NCBI GenBank assembly: GCA_020205615.1
Contig: JAINUW010000692.1
Location: forward strand, 516,447-580,446
Reading direction: 5' to 3'
Length of the DNA: 64,000 bases
Source of the DNA: Panax quinquefolius
Taxonomy: Eukaryota > Streptophyta > Magnoliopsida > Apiales > Araliaceae
Part shown: positions 56,849 through 64,000 of the stretch, one piece after another
How the letters are laid out: each line of letters opens with the position of its first letter
Position numbering within the stretch: position 1 is the stretch's first letter
The notes under the pieces: generated by a model
What the model was told of the DNA's origin: nothing
What the model saw: only the letters and a program-made list of their open reading frames with translations
The model's database searches: none
Made by a program: the position numbers and the translations under genes

Positions 56849-58374
56849 AAAGACAATATTTTAGCAAACATTCATTTAATTAATTACCAAAATAAATTAG
56901 GTCTTATTTTATATTGGTATCTCCCACTATTTTCTTCAAACTATATTACCCTCATTTATATAGTTCAAGAAAAATCTAATTAAAAGTTTTTGCTAGTGAG
57001 AATAAGGATCCCAATTCAAATATATATAGCCTTGTGGTGACACAACAAACTATATATAAATAAATAGGCAAACAACTCCTTGTCAATTACATCAACATGT
57101 AACTCCTTATGTTTTGCCTCTTAGATTATTTTGATCAAGTGGTGGCACATCCGAATCAAAATTATCTAAGTTAAGTCCAACCTAGCACTTCCATATATTC
57201 AAAAAAAAATATATCGCCCCTTGTGGTGACACAACAAAACAATATTGTTCAATTTTCTTTATAAGTATCAAATGTGATAAATTAACATCTTAAATACTTA
57301 ATACTTGCCTTGTGGTGACACAACAAACTCATATTAAATATTTAATACTCTATTAATTTTATCATGCTAGAAAGGCGATGTTCGATATTCTAAATATCTT
57401 TGAACGCTTAAGACTTAATATAAAAAAAACTTTGAGGATTTTTGTTATTATTTGTCTCATCTTGTTTTTTAGCAGCATGCAAATATATATATAAAATACG
57501 CGCGTCATATTATTAAACATCCAAGCATGTTTGCATAATATATAATATATATAATACTAGCATGCACATATAGAATACTATATTCTACCCGGATTGATTA
57601 TGGACTTTTATTCTAGTTTGGTTCACTAGAGCCACCAAGTGAACCAAAATGTCAAACCCTAGGGTGCAAAGAATAAACATTTAAATATAACTATTACATT
57701 TAAACCCAGGCTCCATTACAAATGGGTCTTTTAGCGCTCCTTGCTCCTTGATCTTCGGTTCTTCGAAAAATTCTAACTAGTCCTATTACATAAACTATTT
57801 AATTTAAATAGAAACCTTGATCGTGATCGAGGGAAGTACATAGAGAGAGATAGAATTTACATCAAGAAGAAAACCGTAAAAGACGAGGTACGCAGTAAGA
57901 CCCCATTTAATAAAAACCCAATCATTCAAACATCCAACTAAAATAAATCCAATCACATTGGTCAATTGTCCATAATCAATCCCATTTATTATCATACATA
58001 TCATCATATGTATCAATAAAATAAATTATTCCATATATATATGAATATCATTTAATGGGAAATTTTATGTTGCATGAAATCCAATTTCAAGATTAAAATA
58101 AACTCTTTTATTTTAATTATAAAATTATTAAGATTAATATATATATATAACAATTATATATATATATAATAAAAGTCCTACTCCATATTAAACCGGCAGG
58201 ACCTTGCTTACAAATCCCCACGTGGAACAAAGATTTGGCATATCATTTTAATTGATATATAATATTATATATCCTGTTTGCTGAGACAAAGGAAAACATG
58301 ATTCCATGTTTTAAAAAAAATACTTTTGTTTAAAACAAACAACAACCGCCCTTGTAGAATCAGGTACCTTGTAA

Positions 58375-58414
<40 letters not shown>

Positions 58415-58660
58415 ATCACGTGGGACAAAATAAAAGGCCACACGGAATTTTTTTTTTCTTTCGGCGATCATGCCTAAAAAAAAAATAAATTACCCACGGA
58501 TTCATAAAAAAAAAAAATTCGAAAACAGTTTTCGGTAAAATAATTTTTCTTTTTTTCATAAATAATAATTTTATACAACAAATTATGCCCAATAAATTAT
58601 TCAAAATACATACCCATACATATATGGAATCAAAATAATTATTAATTACGCATAAAGTTT
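56849..58660 (-). other. E 5' leader, noncoding, with three copies of a 19-bp motif
   Basis: About 1.8 kb of AT-rich leader between primer binding site and gag, without a convincing gene. The motif CTTGTGGTGACACAACAAA (plus reading) occurs exactly three times, at 57031-57049, 57220-57238 and 57309-57327. An AT microsatellite lies at about 58377-58409. A long noncoding leader is common in such elements. Confidence 0.7.
58377..58409. repeat. (AT)n microsatellite
   Basis: Uninterrupted AT dinucleotides in the leader of E. Confidence 0.93.
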
Positions 58661-58674
58661 GGCTCATGATACCA
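58661..58674 (-). promoter_or_regulatory. E primer binding site
   Basis: Minus strand TGGTATCATGAGCC, one base from the LTR edge at 58676. tRNA-Met type, extended as in many plant copia elements. It identifies the right LTR as the 5' LTR. Confidence 0.88.
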
Positions 58675-58675
58675 T

Positions 58676-60531
58676 TGTTAGGTTTTGTGAAAATCAAAGT
58701 AGCAATCAAATTGAAAAAAATTAGCTAAGCTTAAATAAAATCGATTTTAAAATTTTTCACAAACCAATTACCGGATCATCCTTTATGCATATTATTAATT
58801 AAACGAAGAATAAGAAATTATGAAATCATACCCTTATAGAAACGAGCTTCCTCGCAGTGCGAGTTCACCTCCTCCCTTCTCGCGATCTCCTGAATCTCCT
58901 GTAGATTCCTTCCTTTGATCAATGTAAGCCACCCAAGTGTATGGCCTCTATAGGTGATCCACCAAAGAAGAAGAATTTTCAAGAAGAAGGGTATTGGCTC
59001 AAACCCTAGTTTTTCCTATTTGTATAGAAAAAGGAGGCATACTCTCAACTCTAGAATTACGATATTTGATATCCGATATAAGACTCCTCTTATAAAGATA
59101 TCATGTAACCTATTTTAATTAAAATAAGGTATTATTTATTTAATTAAACTCCTTTAATTAAATGGGCTCCCTAATCCTATTAGGGGTAATTAATTAAACT
59201 CCTTTAACTAATTTTCCTTCCTAATCCAATTAGGAATAAATGAGAGTACTTATATTAAATTAATTCCTAAACCTTTTTAGAAATTAAAAAATAATAATTG
59301 TAATAATATTAATAAGACTCCTCTTATTAATTTATATTTAATATTTCTAAAATATTAAATAATAAATATTAAGCTATTTAATTTATTCTATCACCATAGA
59401 GTAAATTTAATATACTTAACATATTATTATAATTATGCCATTAACTTCTTAAATAATTATTCTTCCTTTTATGGTGTGACCCTTTAGGTTCTCCATATTA
59501 AACGGTTGTGAATAAATCAATTAGAACAATTCTAATCTCATTTAAATAAATAAATTAAACAAATAATTTATTTAAATAAATAATATTTATTCTACAATAG
59601 GGATAAGCCTCCCTAGCGATCAACGACTTTCCAGATAATATAGATTTCAACATTAATCATAAAAGAACCTTTGAGTAAATAGTTACTGCATGACAATTCA
59701 ATCCTTCCACCATACAATGTCCCAATTAAATATAAGACATGGAATTACTGTCAAGTCTTATTTTATTTAATCATATGTATTTCGATTCCTAAATGCACAA
59801 CTCCTAATGAATGCAAATTAGAAACTACTTTCTAATTTCATTCCACCTTGGCCAAGGATTCCTAGGTTGTCATTTATCGAATCACATAGGACATTTCTCC
59901 TTTTACTAGAAGTGGTAGATTCTTTATTGATCATTCATTATCTTCATATATAACTTATTACACCCAAGCATACCCTTTGATATACTCTAAGAGTCTTAAG
60001 GAATAAGTCAAAGTGTAATTCATTATATATAAGATACTATGATGATCTTAAGTCTAAGGATCATTTTACTACTATCACTACAGTGAATTCCTATCGACAG
60101 TAAGTAAAACTCCATTAGGTATTCCTTAGCGAGTCACGTGCTCAAATGAACTTATTTTCTAATAAGCACCTACATACTTGCTTTAGTGTCTCCACACAAA
60201 TGATCATGAGATCAATCATCCTCATCCAATCGTAGAAGTTAACGATGTATCAATCTATCCGGATTCACTAATCCCCAATTTAGTAATCCAATGATTGGGA
60301 ACTATTTTAGTTTTAAGCTTTCTAAGAATTTAGATCTCATTTGAATGATCATCATCATTATTTTAAAAGCGTTGCTTAAAACTATGGGTTTATCACATAT
60401 TATTAAAACAGCACCATGTAGATAATAAATGCCTTTAATAAATAATTCTTTTATTAATAAATAAATAAGATTGATTACACAGTATATGCTTTATCATCAT
60501 ACATGATTGGTTTGTATGCATAATACTTTCA
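58676..60531 (-). repeat. E 5' LTR, 1,856 bp
   Basis: Plus reading TGTTAGG...ACTTTCA; partner of 51001-52864. Followed by AGTGG and then element D protease. Its first bases in element direction (TGA) create the stop codon that ends the interrupted D protease frame. Confidence 0.93.
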
Positions 60532-60536
60532 AGTGG
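60532..60536 (-). repeat. Target-site duplication of E, right copy
   Basis: AGTGG after LTR end ACTTTCA; it matches 50996-51000. Confidence 0.92.
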
Positions 60537-60801
60537 ATGTGATGAAAGTTTCTCCTAACGGAGTTTCCACAGATAGGTCAAAGTCTAATTTCTCCGGAGT
60601 CAAGTTGAAACGTTGAGCACAAGAAGGAGAGATAAATGAATGGGTAGCACCGGTATCAAGTAAGGTATAAACTTCGCAAGAATTTATAAATAGCTTACCC
60701 ATGATCACCTCGTTTGGGTTCCTCATATTTTCACCAGTCACAACAAACGCTTTTCCAGGAACCATTGATTTTGACTTTTTTAGGACAGTCTTTTGAGTCA
60801 C
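60537..60801 (-). pseudogene. Element D protease N-terminal half
   Basis: Active-site LLDTGATHSFISPSCAQRF preceded by GKLFINSCEVY; the frame runs to VETPLGETFITST, where E interrupts it. The rest (with VILGIDWL) continues at 51000 on the other side of the insertion. It is more distant from the A and B proteases, so D is a separate gypsy lineage. Confidence 0.9.
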
Positions 60802-61816
60802 CGTCCCCGCTGAACTAGGTTTCGCTACCGTACAATCTCGAACGATATGTCCTTCTTTTCCAAAATTATAGCATACCTTGAACTGCAGGCAATTTCAATG
60901 ATATATCCTCTTTCCAAGATTTGTAGCATACGACCGGTGGTCGTTCTCCTCCCTTAGAACCAATTGCTGCTAGTGTTGACATCTTCACATAATCATTGTT
61001 GAATTTCCTCTTTTTAAAATCTCCTCCCGACTCGCTTCTTCTATTCTCATGGCCATGATTACCACTAGAGTGGTTACCATTTTTATCCGTCTTTTTCTTT
61101 CTTCGCTGGTTATCGTTGTTCTGTTGACTACTATCTCCGGTATAATCCTGGTTGTGGTCCTTTGGTTGAAAGTACTCGTTATCTCGCTCTAACAATTGAG
61201 CCCTGTTTACAACATTTGAATAGAGAGAAAATTTATGAAAAATGAGATACTGACGTATGCCGGGTTTCAAACCTCTAAAAAACATCCGCGTCATACGTTC
61301 CTCATTCTCCACCAAATGAGGTGCAAACCTGGATAACTCTGCAAACTTTGCCTCGTACTGGGACACCGTCATGTTATTTTGTTCCAATCTAATGAACACC
61401 ACTTCCTTCATATGACGAATACTTTCAGGAAAGTACTTGTCATTAAAAAGTTTCTGAAACGTTTCCCAAGACATGCTGAGTGCGGCTGGATGCGTACGTT
61501 TTACAGACTCCCACCAATAATCTGCCTCATTATGGAACATAAAGGTGGCGAATGGCACCTTCTGCTCCTCCGTGCATCCCAAGACATCGAATATCTTGGA
61601 GATTTGTTTGACCCACGTCTCCGCCTTAATCGGATCTGGCTTTCCCTAGAATTCTAGTGGTCCCAACTCTTTGAACTGCTTGGCCATGACAAACCGTACG
61701 TTGTTTTCATTTCCATCGGTATTTTGTGCACGAGTCTCCCTCGTCTGATTTTGCATGAACTGTAAAAAGCTTCTAAACATCCCATCGTTCATCATCGCTT
61801 TCGGTGGTGTTGTCAT
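60802..61816 (-). pseudogene. Element D gag
   Basis: Start taken at ATG 61816 (MTTPPKAMMNDGMFRSFLQF). TAG follows KELGPLEF near 61649; the frame then stays open with KAETWVKQI, FATFMFHNEADYWWESVKRT, FNDKYFPESI, QYEAKFAELSRFAPHLV and a basic Asn/Lys-rich tail. Two degenerate zinc knuckles follow: CYKSWKED... and, in another frame, CYNFGKEGHIVRDC at about 60835-60876, with Phe in place of the second Cys. Gag would bind RNA and form particles. The stretch 61817-62089 holds only leader sequence. Confidence 0.87.
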
Positions 61817-62089
61817 GGGAGGAACATTGCCGACTGTTGCACGCTTCTCCTCGTTGGTGAGTACAAAAGCGTCTCCACGGCCTCATTTATTCCATCATTA
61901 ACATTCTCACGACATTCTCAAATACTGCCATAAAACAAAGGTTAATTAAGGAAATCAATATATCACATAATATCCCTATATACTGACCAACTAACAAATA
62001 AGCTTAGGTAGGATACACTAGAGAAGGATTTACTCGTCTCTCGCCTCCTAGTTCTATTCCCCAATCTCCGCCAGAGATCATATCCCTAA

Positions 62090-62101
62090 GCTCTGATACC
62101 A
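62090..62101 (-). promoter_or_regulatory. Element D primer binding site
   Basis: Minus strand TGGTATCAGAGC, a match to the canonical tRNA-Met site, two bases from the LTR edge at 62104. Confidence 0.88.
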
Positions 62102-62651
62102 ACTGTGACACCCCCAAAATAGGTATACATCACCCATTCTGAGTTGTCAATACATGGTACAAAAACAACTACAACTTTATTATTACAACAGTAAAACTGT
62201 GAGTTTAAATACAAATATTATCTTCTAGACAATATATATACCCAAATAAATCCTCATCACAATTATTTATACATTATTTTACAAAAATTGTGAGGACTAC
62301 TAAACAACTCTCTCTATAACCATCATTCCATACCCCGACTCGTACTCGCTACATTCTCGCCTCCTAAGAAGAAAAATGGAACAAAAAGGAAAATGGGTGA
62401 GCTCAACTAGCCCAGTAAAGAACATTATGACTAAGATAATATAAAATAAATTATCGTTAGTCTTCAACAGGGAAAAATATGAGAGAATATAATAAACAAC
62501 AAGTTTTAGATCAATATTCGCAGCGGAAATAATAATTCATAGAAGAGTTATGTAGAAAATGAAATCTACTATTATCTATGAATTTAACAGTCCATCAACA
62601 GTATTTTTATCCCTGTAACATCAATCAATGCACATCTTGAATCATATATTC

Positions 62652-62779
62652 ATCTTTGCACTACAGGCCAAAGATATTCATCAGTTGGTCATGTTCATCT
62701 CAACACCTGTTCATCTTTTCACTACGGGCCAAAGATATTCATTATATAATCATCAATCTTTGCACTACAGGCCAAAGAT
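62652..62779 (-). repeat. Three hairpin repeats in LTR D
   Basis: Copies at 62652-62675, 62713-62736 and 62756-62779 read ATCTTTGCACTACAGG then CCAAAGAT; the ends ATCTTTG and CAAAGAT can pair as a 7-bp stem (the second copy has TTTTC for TTTGC). They lie in U5 or leader sequence, so they would be transcribed. Confidence 0.78.
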
Positions 62780-63016
62780 ATTCAATAATATCATCATTTA
62801 GGATTGAGGATGATGAAAAATATTTTAAAGAAAACGAATCTAGTGAAACAAAAGAATAAATATTAAGGATTCGTATTTCAGCTATTTCATGTCCAAAAAT
62901 ACCTCATAAATAATCATAGTGGTGTAAAATTCAAGAATGATCAAAACATGGATACAATCAAAGCTAGTATCCATAATAGATATTTTGGACGAAAAGGAAA
63001 ATTTTCATTTTTTTTA

Positions 63017-63079
63017 TGAATAGTGCCGTATTCGTGAAAAGTGCCGTATACGTGAATAGTGCCGTACACGTGAATAGTA
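63017..63079. repeat. 18-bp tandem repeat in LTR D
   Basis: Three units, TGAATAGTGCCGTATTCG, TGAAAAGTGCCGTATACG and TGAATAGTGCCGTACACG, plus a partial fourth (TGAATAGTA). Each contains the near-palindrome CGTATACG or CGTACACG. Transcribed or regulatory role unknown. Confidence 0.85.
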
Positions 63080-64000
63080 ATCCAGACACACAAAGTTCCA
63101 AATTTGATTAAAAGTTCAAATCAATATTTCGGCATAATCATATTGAAGAAGATAATATCATTTAAGAAGAAAATAACATCCCTTACCTCACAAAGACAGT
63201 ACTTCTTGTTGAAACACCGAATATAAGCTATGACTTGAACTTGCACCGTATAGCAACACTCAAAGTATTAAAATACTCACAAGAATACACTCAATATATC
63301 GAGAGAGAAAGAGAGAGAAAACATCAGTTTCTGGTGTGATTTTCAATTCTAACCTAAGCACCCTATTTATAGGAAAATACTTAGAACACCAAAGCAAAAA
63401 ATTTAATATAATATTAATATATAAATTAAATTTTCCTATGCCAACCTTCCAAGAACTGAATTCAGCTCATTCAACACACATGTGTAACACACCATAATGA
63501 AAAAAAATGTTTTTGTTATTTAAAATATTTTAAACTTCCAAAAATTAATTATTTCGGAGCTTCGAAACTTCAATAATTCATAATAAATAGCCCGTTTGTC
63601 AGAAAAATTCAAAACATGGGACTTTCCATAGGAAATTCCATTATCTACAACTTTGCAGAAGGAATATTTTCCAAATTCCAAACAGAAATTGACCGAAATC
63701 CATAAACGGACGATTTTACAGGCTATAATCAAATTTCAGTCAAGAAATGGGGTCCACAGACATGAAAAACATGTTTTAAATATTTTTAGTAATAAAAATA
63801 CTCATCCTCCTCATATACTCATATATCCCATATTCATTGTAAAAATATCACAGTTATTATATTATAATAATATAATAATATATTTAAATAAATAATTTTA
63901 TCGAGAAAAAGATAAAATATTAATTTTCAACAATTGTCACATTAAAATTTTTTCCATCTATATCCACATAAAATCAATATTTTCCTCATCATATAAATTA

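Larger units (their letters stand above)
51001..60531 (-). mobile_element. E: full-length Ty1/copia retrotransposon inserted in the element D protease gene
   Basis: 9,531 bp on the minus strand with two 1.86-kb LTRs (51001-52864 and 58676-60531), 5-bp duplications AGTGG, a primer binding site beside the right LTR and a polypurine tract beside the left one. Copia gene order in element direction: gag, protease, integrase, RT, RNase H. All domains are present but frameshifted. LTR length and proteins suggest an Angela/Tork-type element, which I hold loosely. Confidence 0.93.
62104..63941 (-). repeat. Element D 5' LTR, 1,838 bp
   Basis: Plus reading TGTGACACCCCC...AATTGTCACA, with 7-bp terminal inverted repeats TGTGACA/TGTCACA. 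TATA box CCTATAAATAGG at 63362-63373 (minus), with a CT/GA tract at 63301-63320 just downstream of it in LTR direction. It contains two repeat clusters (62652-62779 and 63017-63079). Positions 63942-64000 lie outside the LTR and show nothing recognisable. No genes. Confidence 0.82.

Overview
The window is plant nuclear DNA, most likely from a eudicot. It is AT-rich intergenic heterochromatin made almost entirely of LTR retrotransposons nested in or joined to one another. I find no host protein-coding gene, tRNA, rRNA or CRISPR array. The evidence is the Ty3/gypsy and Ty1/copia polyproteins, tRNA-Met-type primer binding sites, polypurine tracts, multi-kilobase LTRs with TG...CA ends, and two insertions with clear 5-bp target-site duplications.

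Layout. (1) 1-25261, minus strand: three copies (A1, A2, A3) of one Tekay-like chromovirus in tandem, in the order internal-LTR-internal-LTR-internal-LTR, so neighbours share an LTR. A1 and A2 repeat with a period of about 9,044 bp (5,644 internal plus 3,400 LTR). A1 and A2 share two stop codons and a 24-bp deletion beside the protease active site. A3 is much more decayed and lost its 3' end at the 17259/17260 junction. (2) 25262-33854, plus strand: A4, a diverged relative that has lost its 5' LTR, head-to-head with A3. (3) 33855-36891, plus: the 3' end of a second gypsy family (B-prime), from the chromodomain through a doubled polypurine tract to a 2.7-kb LTR with a 56-bp minisatellite. (4) 36892-37803: an inverted fragment of LTR family C. 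(5) 37804-50681, plus: element C. Its 4.4-kb 5' LTR is split by B5 (41442-47821, TSD GTGGT), a B-family element whose gag, protease and most of RT were removed by an LTR-to-pol deletion. The interior of C is only a 1.2-kb remnant and its second LTR is truncated. (6) 50682-63941, minus: gypsy element D, whose protease gene is split by the complete copia element E (51001-60531, TSD AGTGG). The 5' LTR of D ends at 63941.

All coding regions carry stops or frameshifts, so every element looks non-autonomous as sequenced. Each A element would have encoded, in order, an extra coiled-coil protein of about 205 residues (ORF1), then Gag with zinc knuckles, protease, RT, RNase H, and integrase with a divergent C-terminal chromodomain. 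ORF1, lying between the primer binding site and gag in every A copy, is the least familiar coding feature.

Unrelated or distantly related LTR families here share regulatory layout: a 17-bp motif just upstream of the TATA box, a GA/CT tract just downstream, a 16-bp palindrome, and then a GC-rich island that differs in every copy. Differences between copies are often clustered indels at G/C-containing sites, which raises the possibility of base-calling error in methylated repeats. I give no precise ages or identities.
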